Of a stretch of 64,000 nucleotides of DNA, positions 1 to 8,442 are shown one piece after another. Made by a program: the position numbers and the translations under genes. Positions within the stretch are counted from its first letter, which is position 1. Every line of letters begins with the position of its first letter. The stretch spans positions 62,001 to 126,000 of the forward strand of contig JBLIOE010000004.1 of the NCBI GenBank assembly GCA_047639555.1, written 5' to 3'. The stretch comes from JAJRXC01 sp047639555 (lineage in GTDB: Bacteria; Actinomycetota; Acidimicrobiia; Acidimicrobiales; Aldehydirespiratoraceae). A model generated the notes under the pieces. That model did not search any database, was not told the origin of the DNA, and saw only the letters and a program-made list of their open reading frames with translations.

Positions 1-1
1 G

Positions 2-247
2 CGTATCGTTGCTTCCGGCGTCAATGCGCTGCGCAGTCCAGAGCGCTCCATGATCGTGATCACGCACTACCAACGGCTGCTCGACTACATCAAGCCCGAT
101 TTCGTGCATGTATTGGTGGACGGCCGCATCGTGAAATCCGGTGATCACACGCTGGCGCTGCATCTCGAAGACCACGGCTACGCCGACTTCGTCAACCACG
201 ACCTCGACGATGCCCCCGAGCGCCCCCTCTCCGGAGCTACGTTGTGA
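2..247 (+). CDS. sufC: SufC, Fe-S assembly ATPase (C-terminal part, cut by window edge)
   Basis: About 81 codons of reading frame enter from the left edge and end at the TGA at 245-247. The residues read like the SufC C-terminus: a VITHYQRLLDYI H-loop region followed by a PDFVHVLVDGRIVKSG segment. SufC is the ABC-type ATPase of the cytoplasmic SufBCD scaffold that builds Fe-S clusters. The stop overlaps the GTG start of the next gene, which is sufD, so the order matches the usual suf operon. Walker A and the signature motif lie outside the window. Confidence 0.93.
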   Translation, partial: RIVASGVNALRSPERSMIVITHYQRLLDYIKPDFVHVLVDGRIVKSGDHTLALHLEDHGYADFVNHDLDDAPERPLSGATL

Positions 248-1467
248 CGGCAACCTCCACGGCAGATCATCAAGAAATGATTGCTGGGCTCGCCTACCCG
301 ACTAAGCGTGACGAAGCGTGGCGATACGCCCCCCACGATGTGCTCGGCAAGTTGTCGTTCGGCCCCCCGGCCGCGTCGACGCATGGGCTTCCGGCCGCAC
401 TCGAAGCGAACATTCCCGCCCTTGATGGACCGCGCATCGTGATGGTAAACGGCGTTGTCGACGCCGAACGGTCAGACCTCAGCGCGCTACCCGCGGGATT
501 GCGTCTCTCGGCCTTCGACGACGCGCGGAGCGAGCATCCCGAACTGTTGGGAGCGCACTTCGATACCGACGCTGATCGATCCGCGAACCCTTTCGCCGCG
601 CTGAACATCGCTTTCGGACGCAACGGAGCCGTCGTCCATGTCGCCGGCGGTCACGCCATCGACGCGCCGATCCAGATCATCGACATTGCGTTGCCGGACG
701 ACACAACAAACACGTCGTGTAGCGGCGTGGTGATCCACCTCGAAGACGGTGCGACCGCGACCGTTGTCGAGACGAAACTCGGGCACGGCGATTTCGGTGG
801 CTCGAATACCCGCACCACGATCACCCTTGGTGACCAGGCGTCGCTCACGCACGTCGTGCTTCAGGACATCGCGCCGACACAGGTCCACCTGGGATGCATC
901 GACACGACACAAGGCGTTGGGAGCGTGCTGCGCTCCCACTTGTTCAACCTCGGCGGCCGGTACGGCCGGGTTGACTACGACGTGAGCCTCGCCGGCGAAG
1001 GCGCGCTGGTTGAGCTGACCGGCTTGTACTTCGGTAGAGGCAACCAAGTCCTCGATCAGCAGGTCACCGTTGTGCATGCCGCCCCCAACTGCACGAGTCG
1101 CCAGTCGTTCCGGGGCATCCTCGACGACGAGAGCACGGGCGTGTTTAACGGCGGGATCGACGTGCGCCCGGGAGCCGACGGCACCGACGCTGAACAGTCC
1201 AACGACAACCTTCTGTTGTCGGATCGCGCCGAGGCCAACACCCAACCGCGCCTCGAGATCCTCGCCGACCAAGTCGCCTGCAAACACGGCGCAACGGTCG
1301 GCCAACTCGACGACGATGCCCTCTACTACCTGCGCACCCGCGGCATCCCCGAGGCCGAGGCGCGGCGACTCCTCATCGGCGGATTCGCCGACCAAGCGGT
1401 TGACACCGTCGACAACGAGATCCTGCGGACCTGGATCACCGAACGGCTTCACCACGACGATGGCTGA
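244..1467 (+). CDS. sufD: SufD, Fe-S cluster assembly scaffold protein
   Basis: A 407-residue protein starting at a GTG that overlaps the sufC stop. It opens with an alpha-helical segment (RDEAWRYAPHD, about residues 24-34) and continues as the beta-helix typical of the SufB/SufD family, ending in the conserved block with KHGATVGQLDDDALYYLRTRG near residue 350. SufD pairs with SufB and SufC to assemble and transfer clusters. The length fits SufD. Its stop lies inside the start region of the following sufT gene, so translation is probably coupled. Confidence 0.93.
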   Translation: MTATSTADHQEMIAGLAYPTKRDEAWRYAPHDVLGKLSFGPPAASTHGLPAALEANIPALDGPRIVMVNGVVDAERSDLSALPAGLRLSAFDDARSEHPELLGAHFDTDADRSANPFAALNIAFGRNGAVVHVAGGHAIDAPIQIIDIALPDDTTNTSCSGVVIHLEDGATATVVETKLGHGDFGGSNTRTTITLGDQASLTHVVLQDIAPTQVHLGCIDTTQGVGSVLRSHLFNLGGRYGRVDYDVSLAGEGALVELTGLYFGRGNQVLDQQVTVVHAAPNCTSRQSFRGILDDESTGVFNGGIDVRPGADGTDAEQSNDNLLLSDRAEANTQPRLEILADQVACKHGATVGQLDDDALYYLRTRGIPEAEARRLLIGGFADQAVDTVDNEILRTWITERLHHDDG

Positions 1468-2044
1468 AAAGCAGGAGATGAGCGAACAGCCGGTTGCGAT
1501 CGGCGCGACGCGAGGTTTCGTCGTCCCCCGCGAATGTGTGGTCACCATTGTGCCGGCCGGGCACAAGTCCATTCTCGCCGAAGGCCAACACGTCACCGTG
1601 CTCCAGGCGCTCGGCGGAACTGCCACCGTCACCACCCGTGAAGGCGAGATGGCTCGTCTCACCCCGCAAGATTCCATCGACTTCGGCCTCATCGATGCCC
1701 CGACGCCAGGCACCGTTACCGACGGAGCAGATTTCAGTATTGACGCCGTTTGGGCAGCCGCCACCACCGTCTACGACCCTGAGATACCCGTAGATATCGT
1801 CGAACTCGGCCTCGTCTACCGGGTTGACGCCGAGGAGCTGGCCGACGGCACATGGCTCGTCGACATCGACATGTCCGTCACGGCGCCGTTCTGTGGCATG
1901 GGCGACATCATGCGCCAAGATCTTCACGACGCCGTCGCCGCTCTGCCAGGGGTCGCGGCGGTCAAGGTTGTACTTGTCTTTGATCCGCCGTGGGACGCGT
2001 CGCGCCTCTCTGATGTCGCCCGACTCGAATTGGGAATGATGTGA
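1460..2044 (+). CDS. sufT: SufT-type Fe-S maturation protein (MIP18 domain)
   Basis: A 194-residue protein. I chose the ATG at 1460, which overlaps the sufD stop; longer in-frame extensions upstream lie inside sufD. Residues 1 to about 85 form the N-terminal domain peculiar to SufT (VVPRECVVTIVPAGH, then a region like a pH or cluster-sensing beta domain). The C-terminal half is a MIP18/DUF59 domain with YDPEIPVDIVELGLVY and the conserved Cys in APFCGMG. SufT is an accessory factor for Fe-S protein maturation. The stop overlaps the GTG of mrp, a second gene carrying a MIP18 domain. Confidence 0.88.
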   Translation: MAEKQEMSEQPVAIGATRGFVVPRECVVTIVPAGHKSILAEGQHVTVLQALGGTATVTTREGEMARLTPQDSIDFGLIDAPTPGTVTDGADFSIDAVWAAATTVYDPEIPVDIVELGLVYRVDAEELADGTWLVDIDMSVTAPFCGMGDIMRQDLHDAVAALPGVAAVKVVLVFDPPWDASRLSDVARLELGMM

Positions 2045-3297
2045 CCGAGACCGAACCAACGGAGGCACCTCGGCCGCAGGTATCGAGCCCAGAACTGGTC
2101 GGCGAGGATCTCGACTCGGTCGCGATCATGAACGCGCTACGCGGCGTCATTGATCCGGAACTCGGCGACAACGTGGTCGACCTCGGCATGGTCAAGCGGC
2201 TCGAACGCAGCGCTGATGGCATCGTCCACGTCACGATCTCGCTCACCACGGCCGGCTGTCCGCTGCGTGCGCAGCTCATGCGCGACGCCAAGGCCAGAGT
2301 GGGGTCGTTACCGGGAATCGAAACCGTCAAGATTCATTTTGGTGAGATGACCTCTAGTGAACGCAGCGACGTGATGTCACGGGCCCGCTGGAAGGCGCGA
2401 GACAACGCGTTGCAGACCGACATCCCAGCTACCTGTCGCATCCTCGCTCTCGCGTCGGGGAAGGGTGGGGTCGGTAAGTCGTCGGTCACCGCCAACCTCG
2501 CGGTTCTCTTGGCCGAGAGTGGCTTTACCGTCGGCGTGTTGGACGCCGACGTCGGTGGTTTCTCGATGCCGCGGCTGCTCGGTATCAACAACCCAATCGA
2601 GGGTGAGCTCGGCGGGGAAGGCAAGACACTCATGAAGCCCGTCGTCCAGCCGGTCGGTGAGGGAACACTGCGTGTCATATCGATGGGTTCGATTGCCGGC
2701 GCAAACGAGACCGAAGCAATCATGTGGCGAGGCCTGATGCTGAACCGGGCCGTTCAGCACTTCCTTGAAGACGTCCAGTGGGGCGATCTCGACTACCTAC
2801 TCATCGACATGCCGCCGGGAACGTCTGATATCCAGATGGGTCTCGCCCGCATGCTGCCAAGGACCGACGTGTTGATCGTCACCACCCCGGCCACCGCCGC
2901 CCAGCAAGTGGCGGCCCGTGCTGCGGACATGGCCCGAAAAGGCTTTCTCCGAGTCGCCGGCGTCATCGAGAACATGGGCCCCACCGTCGACGCCGACGGC
3001 ACCGTCACTGCGATCTTCGGCTCAGGCGGCGGCCAAGAACTCGCCGACAACATCGGGGTTCCCCTCCTTGCGTCGATCCCGCTCGACGCGGGTGTCGCCG
3101 CCGGCGGCGACAGTGGGTCACCGGTTGCCCTCGAGTTCCCGGACTCACCTGCCGGTGTCGTCTACCAAGCCCTCGCTGACCTCATTGTTACCGACGTAGC
3201 GCCCGCGGTCGAGATCGCTGAGTGCAGTCTCCGCGGGACATTGCTCAGAGCCGGCGCCGACATCGAAGGTGCCCGCCAACGGGCCGAATCCCAATAG
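2041..3297 (+). CDS. mrp: Mrp/ApbC-type P-loop ATPase, Fe-S carrier, with N-terminal MIP18 domain
   Basis: A 418-residue protein with a GTG start overlapping sufT. Residues about 27-100 are a MIP18 domain (DPELGDNVVDLGMV, Cys at 73). Residues about 133-375 are the Mrp/NBP35 ATPase with Walker A SGKGGVGKS at 139-147, and DMPPGTSD and ENMGP motifs. The family binds and hands over Fe-S clusters. The stretch after ENMG, where many homologues carry a CxxC cluster-binding pair, has no cysteine here. It closes the suf operon. The last 35 or so residues are a tail of uncertain role. Confidence 0.9.
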   Translation: MTETEPTEAPRPQVSSPELVGEDLDSVAIMNALRGVIDPELGDNVVDLGMVKRLERSADGIVHVTISLTTAGCPLRAQLMRDAKARVGSLPGIETVKIHFGEMTSSERSDVMSRARWKARDNALQTDIPATCRILALASGKGGVGKSSVTANLAVLLAESGFTVGVLDADVGGFSMPRLLGINNPIEGELGGEGKTLMKPVVQPVGEGTLRVISMGSIAGANETEAIMWRGLMLNRAVQHFLEDVQWGDLDYLLIDMPPGTSDIQMGLARMLPRTDVLIVTTPATAAQQVAARAADMARKGFLRVAGVIENMGPTVDADGTVTAIFGSGGGQELADNIGVPLLASIPLDAGVAAGGDSGSPVALEFPDSPAGVVYQALADLIVTDVAPAVEIAECSLRGTLLRAGADIEGARQRAESQ

Positions 3298-3385
3298 GAG
3301 TTCGGTGGAGTTCTTGGCCGACGTCGAGGTTGCTGTCTCCGATCGCGACTCCGAGCTGTCGCGGCCCCGCGGTCGTTGAGCGCGG

Positions 3386-4312
3386 CTACTCCCGCGGTGT
3401 AAAACGCGCCGAGTTCGCGACTGGCGACACAAAGCCGGGAGGCTTGACCACCAGAACCGAGCACGAGACGTCTTTGAGCAATTGCTCGGCAGTGTTGCCG
3501 ACGAGAAGGCCGCCGCTCCCGACCGACCCCATGACCAGTAGGTCGATCCGGTAGAGCTCGATGAGCCTGGTGATGGCTTGATACGGCGGACCGTCGACGA
3601 GGTGCATCCGCACATTGCCGGGGAGGTCTCGGCCCGCCACGGCTGCGTCGAAGGCTTCGCGGTGGACGCTCTCGGCCTCGTTGGCCAGGTTGGCGAGGAG
3701 TTGAGGGCTCGCAGGTGCGCATTCGCTTCCGGCGAACGCCGCGCGGCCGTAGGGCTCCCAGGCGTGAACAACCTGGAGTTGGCCGAGGTAGCGAACCGAT
3801 TGTGAGGCGGCAAGCTCGAGAATGAGTTGGTTGAGTTCATGGTCGTCGTCGGGGTCGATCGCCGCGAGGATCTTGGCGCCGGTGAAGTTCGGGCGTAACA
3901 CCCATACCGGAACAGGACAGAGCCGCATCACCCTGCGAGCAGTCGCGGCGCAATGCTCTGAGCCGTCGGTGGTCACGATGACAAGGTCGTGGCGCTCCCG
4001 GATGACACGACGCACGATCTCGGTCGGCGGCGCGCCGACCGAGACGTCCACTTCAATGTCGGGGTATTCGAGGGTCTCGCTGAACGCAGTGAGACGGGCC
4101 CGATGTTCTGCCGCAACCAGCGACTCAAGTGTCTCCGTTTTCGTGCCTAGCCTCAGGAGCCCTTGGAGTCGTGGCGGTTTGGGCACGACGCTGAAGATCG
4201 TGAGTTTGGCTTCGTTGGCCGCAGCCAGTCGCCTCGCTTCGTCGAACGCAGGCGGCATCGATGCCGCCGTGGTGAAGTCCACGAAAAGAATGTTGTGGAA
4301 ACGCCTCATCAT
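3386..4312 (-). CDS. Tandem universal stress protein (two UspA domains)
   Basis: 308 residues with two Usp folds, roughly 1-145 and 155-290. The second carries the ATP-binding-type signature VMGSVGSGGLLVGNTAEQLL; the first ends with a matching ATARRVMRLCPVPVWVLRP stretch. Tandem UspA proteins are cytoplasmic and act in starvation, low oxygen or dormancy responses in Actinobacteria. The start could be the ATG at 4312 or the next at 4309; an AAGGA box sits 4 or 7 bases upstream respectively, which favours 4309. It is the last gene of a four-gene minus-strand unit with carbonic anhydrase, the baeRF-like protein and a membrane protein. Confidence 0.9.
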   Translation of the reverse strand: MMRRFHNILFVDFTTAASMPPAFDEARRLAAANEAKLTIFSVVPKPPRLQGLLRLGTKTETLESLVAAEHRARLTAFSETLEYPDIEVDVSVGAPPTEIVRRVIRERHDLVIVTTDGSEHCAATARRVMRLCPVPVWVLRPNFTGAKILAAIDPDDDHELNQLILELAASQSVRYLGQLQVVHAWEPYGRAAFAGSECAPASPQLLANLANEAESVHREAFDAAVAGRDLPGNVRMHLVDGPPYQAITRLIELYRIDLLVMGSVGSGGLLVGNTAEQLLKDVSCSVLVVKPPGFVSPVANSARFTPRE

Positions 4313-4363
4313 TTCGTCCTTGGGGTCGGGGTTGTTGTTCGGACGGGAGCGGGTCGAGCCCCG

Positions 4364-4594
4364 CTAGCGGGACATGCGCAGCGAACGAAGTCGGACGGCG
4401 GCGACTGCTGCGAGCACGGAGAGAGCGACGCCGGTCACCATGTAACCCATGATGATGAGTTCGATACCAACGAAAGCAACGATCACCACCGCGGACCAGG
4501 CGACCATCCTTCGAAGGTAGACGGCTTCTGGTGCGAGCAGCCGGCGTTGATTATCGCCCGGGTTGTGGCGCCGGACGGACTTTTGTTGAGACAT
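4364..4594 (-). CDS. Small two-helix membrane protein of unknown function
   Basis: 76 residues from the ATG at 4594, which follows a GGAAAGGG box. A basic, glutamine-rich N-terminus (residues 1-29) is followed by two hydrophobic helices at about 30-50 and 52-69 and a basic tail RLRSLRMSR. An upstream ATG would add 38 residues of low-complexity sequence overlapping the intergenic stretch, so I prefer the shorter form. I do not recognise a family. Its position between the baeRF3-like gene and the tandem Usp gene suggests co-expression in the stress unit. Confidence 0.65.
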   Translation of the reverse strand: MSQQKSVRRHNPGDNQRRLLAPEAVYLRRMVAWSAVVIVAFVGIELIIMGYMVTGVALSVLAAVAAVRLRSLRMSR

Positions 4595-4714
4595 GCTGGC
4601 CCTTTCCGCTTGGTCGCTCGCTGGGTTGGACGATCCCTTGATCCTCGGACTCAGTGTGGAACTCGCGTATGACGCGGCAACGATGGAAGGGCGCGGTTCT
4701 GACGACATCGCTGG

Positions 4715-5731
4715 TCAGAAGCGGAGCACGGCTGCTATGCGACCGTCGTGCTCGAGCGTGGTGTCGTCCACGAAGGTCGTTTCGCCTCCTGAGCAAAGGA
4801 CCGCCTCGATGATCTCGTCGATGACATCTGCGGTCACGTCACGGCCTTCATCGCTGGTCACCTCGAGTCGCCCGTCCTCGTTGGTCCGGGCGGAGAGGGC
4901 GTAGCCGGTTTCGACTACGAGAAGATCGATCCGCCCTTCGTTGGCGAGCGTCCAAACCTCGGTGACCCCTGATGCGAAGCGTCTTGCTGACCGCGCATGA
5001 TCGAGGCGGTCGAGAGAACGTTGCTGTGCCCGCTTCTTCCAGTCGACCACGAGGGGCCAGACGAGCGTGTGGAGTTGCGCACGGCCGGTGCGATCATGAT
5101 TGCCGGCGACATAGCCGACGCTGCTGAGGGACGAGAGGCCAACAAGTCTGGTGACAGTTCGCTTTACGCCGGCGACAACCAGCGGCATAGGGCGACCGTG
5201 TTCGAGGCGCTCCAGCACTTCCCTCACCTCGCAGGCCCAAATCGCAGGGCTGGTGCCAGCACGGCGCCGGAGGGGGAGTTGCTCGTCTCCCTCTTCTACG
5301 AGGCGTTGCCGATCGCCGAGGAACACTTGCAGATTGGAGTCGCTCACGGTCACGACGCGATAGGCGGCCGTGCGGTTGGCGTCGGCAACAAGATCACGTG
5401 TCGCGAAGGTCTCGTCGATAACGACTCGTTGGTTGACCGCTCCGCCGAGCGAAACGGCGACGCAATGCTCGGGTGAGACGCAGAGAGCGACGGCGTGACC
5501 GGCGCGCTGGCCTTCGCGTTCCGAGACCAGGTTGTGGAGCCGGCCGATGAGCTCATTTCGCCGAGGCGACTCCGTCGTCGCCTCAAGTCGCTCGGAAGCG
5601 ACCCCTATGAGCTCGCGAGCGGTCGCAACCTGGTCGTCCAAGAGTTTCGAGCCGGGCGTGGTGTTCATCAAGACGGTGATGCTCGGGTAGCTGCGGAGTT
5701 GCTGGAGTTCGCGTAGGAGGGATTGGTCCAT
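4715..5731 (-). CDS. baeRF family 3-like protein (bacterial eRF1-type, ribosome-associated)
   Basis: 338 residues resembling the actinobacterial baeRF3 group: N-terminal LRELQQLRSYPSITVLMNT, a middle domain with VSDSNLQVFLGD, and a C-terminal eRF1 domain-3-like region (RIDLLVVETGYALSA). These proteins are predicted from fold comparison to act at stalled or hibernating ribosomes; the exact reaction is unproven. The start has an AAGGATGATCA box directly upstream and lies only 3 bases after the carbonic anhydrase stop. Co-transcription with a Usp gene fits a dormancy or stress role. Family assignment is from residue pattern memory only. Confidence 0.75.
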   Translation of the reverse strand: MDQSLLRELQQLRSYPSITVLMNTTPGSKLLDDQVATARELIGVASERLEATTESPRRNELIGRLHNLVSEREGQRAGHAVALCVSPEHCVAVSLGGAVNQRVVIDETFATRDLVADANRTAAYRVVTVSDSNLQVFLGDRQRLVEEGDEQLPLRRRAGTSPAIWACEVREVLERLEHGRPMPLVVAGVKRTVTRLVGLSSLSSVGYVAGNHDRTGRAQLHTLVWPLVVDWKKRAQQRSLDRLDHARSARRFASGVTEVWTLANEGRIDLLVVETGYALSARTNEDGRLEVTSDEGRDVTADVIDEIIEAVLCSGGETTFVDDTTLEHDGRIAAVLRF

Positions 5732-5734
5732 TGA

Positions 5735-6304
5735 TCATCCTTGGGTCGAGGCGGCCTGGAGTGATGGCAATGATTCTCCGGCGCGGTGGCTGAGATTGAC
5801 TTCATGTAGGAGTCCATCGGTGACGTCGTACACGAATCCGCTGATGTGGTCCTTGTGGCCAATGAACGGCGTCATGTACAGACGCTGAATCGACTGGCGA
5901 ACATCCTCGTAGGGATCGGTGAAGGTCTCCAGCGACCACCAAGGCTTGATGCCGATTTCGACTTCCAGCTCGGAGCGGAAGACGGTCTCGTCGACCTTCT
6001 GAAGCCCGCAATCGGTGTGGTGGATAAGAATGATCTCGCGGGTGCCAAGTACCCGCTGCGAAAGGCAGAGCGAGCGAATGACGTCGTCAGTGACGACGCC
6101 GCCGGCGTTGCGGACGATGTGGGCGTCGCCGTTGCGCAGCCCGAGGACGTCGAACGTGTCGATCCTCGAGTCCATGCACGTCACAATTGCGAGGTTCATG
6201 ACCGGCAGGACCTGAAGATTATCGTCGTGGAAGTTTCTCGCGTAGCGCGCATTATTGGCGCGGAGTTCGTTGCAGTGGGGTCGGAAATCCTTCACCATGT
6301 TCAT
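5735..6304 (-). CDS. Beta-class carbonic anhydrase
   Basis: 189 residues from the ATG at 6304, which has a GAGGTG box 5 bases upstream; a longer form from 6355 lacks one. The zinc site is visible as CMDSR (Cys and Asp-Arg dyad) and HHTDCG (His and second Cys), the hallmark of beta-carbonic anhydrases, which interconvert CO2 and bicarbonate. The length is normal for the class. It heads the minus-strand unit followed by the baeRF3-like protein. Small beta-CAs of this type are common in Actinobacteria and often stress induced. Confidence 0.92.
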   Translation of the reverse strand: MNMVKDFRPHCNELRANNARYARNFHDDNLQVLPVMNLAIVTCMDSRIDTFDVLGLRNGDAHIVRNAGGVVTDDVIRSLCLSQRVLGTREIILIHHTDCGLQKVDETVFRSELEVEIGIKPWWSLETFTDPYEDVRQSIQRLYMTPFIGHKDHISGFVYDVTDGLLHEVNLSHRAGESLPSLQAASTQG

Positions 6305-6441
6305 GGACACCTCGGTTGTCGAGTCGGAGGGGTCGACCGACCCGCTGTGTCCCAAAGTCTGATTGTGTTGTATGACGCCGCGACGATCACTGCATGCGCA
6401 ACCGATGACTTCACCGAGGTCAACGCGATGAGGCGGTGAAA

Positions 6442-7014
6442 CTATTTGCTCAACAGTTCCCGGTATTCGTCCTCTTCGAGTGGCCCGGACACGAGGACGC
6501 CACCGGCTCCGGGAACGCTGGTCGGCGTTCCGTCGAGGAGAAAGACCACGGAGTCGGTATCGGCCAGCGCAGTGACCGTCAAGACGATCTGGGCGACGGC
6601 GAGCACCTCGTCGGTGCCTCCAATCGCGGCGAAATCCGACGACAGATTGATTTCTGCCACGCCGGCTTGGAGCCGGGTGCCGAGCAGCATCGTTTGTGGT
6701 GGAATCGCGCTCCAGATCCCGGACCGGGCTTCGGCAGCCGTCGGGCCTGCTATCGCGTAGTCAACGACACTGTCGAGCAAGGCTGAACTCGACGGATCCT
6801 CGAGCTCGCGGGCGACAGAGACGAGCCGGTTGTCTCTCACGAGGAAGGCCGATACGGCGAGCGCGTCGGGATCGAGGGCCTGAGTAACGGCGTCGGGGAT
6901 TGCCAGCGCACTGAGGTCAACCCGCAGGTCCAGGCCGCTCGCCGACTCTTCGGCGCCGACGGCACACCCGGCGGCCGCCAACATCAGGGTCAGCCCGAGC
7001 GCGACCGTCCTCAT
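6442..7014 (-). CDS. GerMN-domain lipoprotein, partner of a two-component system
   Basis: 190 residues with a lipoprotein signal: hydrophobic residues 4-16 and lipobox AAAGC with Cys17. The mature part matches a GerMN-type domain (LLGTRLQAGVAEINLSSDF, then VVFLLDGTPTSVP), the domain found in LpqB and spore germination proteins. Its ATG overlaps the stop of the sensor kinase gene by 4 bases. In Actinobacteria MtrA-MtrB-LpqB form one operon in which LpqB tunes MtrB; here the lipoprotein is only the GerMN part, much shorter than LpqB (which also has a beta-propeller). That functional link is inferred from order. Confidence 0.82.
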   Translation of the reverse strand: MRTVALGLTLMLAAAGCAVGAEESASGLDLRVDLSALAIPDAVTQALDPDALAVSAFLVRDNRLVSVARELEDPSSSALLDSVVDYAIAGPTAAEARSGIWSAIPPQTMLLGTRLQAGVAEINLSSDFAAIGGTDEVLAVAQIVLTVTALADTDSVVFLLDGTPTSVPGAGGVLVSGPLEEDEYRELLSK

Positions 7015-8432
7015 GAGTCCGCCCGCGGGAGTTCGATCACAAATCGGGCGCCGTCGCTGTCGCCATCGCTCCGAAAGCGCTCGACCCAGATGCGTCCGTC
7101 CATTAGCGCAACATTCTCCTTCGCAAGCGCGAGTCCGAGGCCACTTCCGTCGAGATTCGCACGTCTTCGGCTGTGCACCCCGCGAGCGAACCGGTCGAAG
7201 ATCCGTTCGCGCTCCTCTTCAGGAATTCCCGGCCCGCGGTCCTCCACCGCGATCCGAACATGGCGATCGTCAGCATCGACGGTTACTCGGGTTGCGTCAT
7301 CGCCATAGAGCGCTGCGTTCTCGATCAGATTGGCCAGGGTTCGTTCGAGCCGACGCTCATCGATCCGGATAGCAGCAGTTTCGGCCTGCTCGGTCACATC
7401 GATCAGCTTTTCGTCGACCCGCAGACGGCGCAGCACGCTCAGCACATAGCCCGCGGCCGGGATGCGGGACCACGAAAGCTCCGCGATGCCGGCATCGTGT
7501 TTGGCGATCTCAATAAGGTCGCGCACCATTCGTTGGAAACGGTCGATGTCAGCCGACAGAAGGTCGAGCGCTTCCTGGCCTTCGGCGGAGAGCTCGTGCC
7601 GGCGATTCTCCAGTACGGCGACCGTCGTCAAGAGGGTTGTCAACGGCGATCTCAGCTCGTGACTCACATCGGACGCGAAACGTCGCTCGTTGTCGATGCG
7701 ATCCTTGAGCGAATCGGCCATCTGGTTAAACGATTCGGTCAGCTGTTGCAGGTCGCGGTCGGCCGAGCTGTCGAGTCTGGTATCCAGTCGACCCTCGGCG
7801 ATATCGCGTGCCGCCCGTCCGACGTTGAGGAGTGGAGCGGTTGCTCTTCGAGCGATGAGCAACCCAAGACCGATTCCAACCGCGGTGGTCGTTGCGCCGG
7901 CGATCAACAGCGTGTTGCGAAGTGTGGCCAGAGTGCGGTTGAGCTCAGTGAGGCTGAAGACCTCAACGTAGATCCCTTCGTCGTTCGGTAGGGCAGCCCC
8001 TACTGCGAGCAAGAGTTCGCCGTCGTGCGAGAAGCGTTGGCGGGCCGACGTTCCGCTCATAACCGCTTCCAACAGCGAGGGCGGGAGTTGGTCCGGCTGC
8101 ATTTGCAGCGAAGCGGTGAACCACTCGCCGTTGCGCAGCAGCATTGGGCGCGACCGCACCTGAGGGCGCAGCGATCCGAGCAGCTGGGACTCGTCGACGC
8201 CGGTGCTACGCAGGGCGCTCGCGAGAAGCTGAGCGTTGGTGCCGAGCTGGTTGACTGCGTTCTGTTGGCGTTCCTCGATCAGGTTTGATCGCACCGTGAG
8301 GTAAGTGATGGTTCCCAGGCCGGCCGAGAGAAGCAGCGCCACCGCACCGACACCGACCACGATTCGGGTGAGCAACCGGGGCGCGAATCGTCGTCCAGGG
8401 GAGCCGCTATTCAACTTACGTTCGTTTGCCAC
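7011..8432 (-). CDS. MtrB-like membrane sensor histidine kinase
   Basis: 473 residues. Two transmembrane helices (about 23-46 and 172-195) flank an extracytoplasmic sensor region of about 125 residues. HAMP follows (195-250), then HisKA with the phospho-acceptor in SHELRSPLT (His258), and HATPase with N-box NLIENAALYG and G-boxes DRGPGIP and GSGLGLALAKE. It autophosphorylates and transfers phosphate to the upstream response regulator, whose stop lies 10 bases before this ATG. Downstream overlap with the GerMN lipoprotein gives an MtrAB-LpqB-like arrangement. Confidence 0.9.
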   Translation of the reverse strand: MANERKLNSGSPGRRFAPRLLTRIVVGVGAVALLLSAGLGTITYLTVRSNLIEERQQNAVNQLGTNAQLLASALRSTGVDESQLLGSLRPQVRSRPMLLRNGEWFTASLQMQPDQLPPSLLEAVMSGTSARQRFSHDGELLLAVGAALPNDEGIYVEVFSLTELNRTLATLRNTLLIAGATTTAVGIGLGLLIARRATAPLLNVGRAARDIAEGRLDTRLDSSADRDLQQLTESFNQMADSLKDRIDNERRFASDVSHELRSPLTTLLTTVAVLENRRHELSAEGQEALDLLSADIDRFQRMVRDLIEIAKHDAGIAELSWSRIPAAGYVLSVLRRLRVDEKLIDVTEQAETAAIRIDERRLERTLANLIENAALYGDDATRVTVDADDRHVRIAVEDRGPGIPEEERERIFDRFARGVHSRRRANLDGSGLGLALAKENVALMDGRIWVERFRSDGDSDGARFVIELPRADS

Positions 8433-8442
8433 CGAGGCGCCG

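Noticed and set aside
487..1767. A 426-codon open frame on the minus strand inside sufD/sufT
   Set aside because: It is the mirror of a codon-biased high-GC gene; the composition is atypical and it overlaps two well supported genes.
3305..3379. A GTG-started 24-codon frame just after mrp
   Set aside because: AGGAG lies 4 bases upstream and overlaps the mrp stop, but the peptide is short, resembles no family and could be chance.
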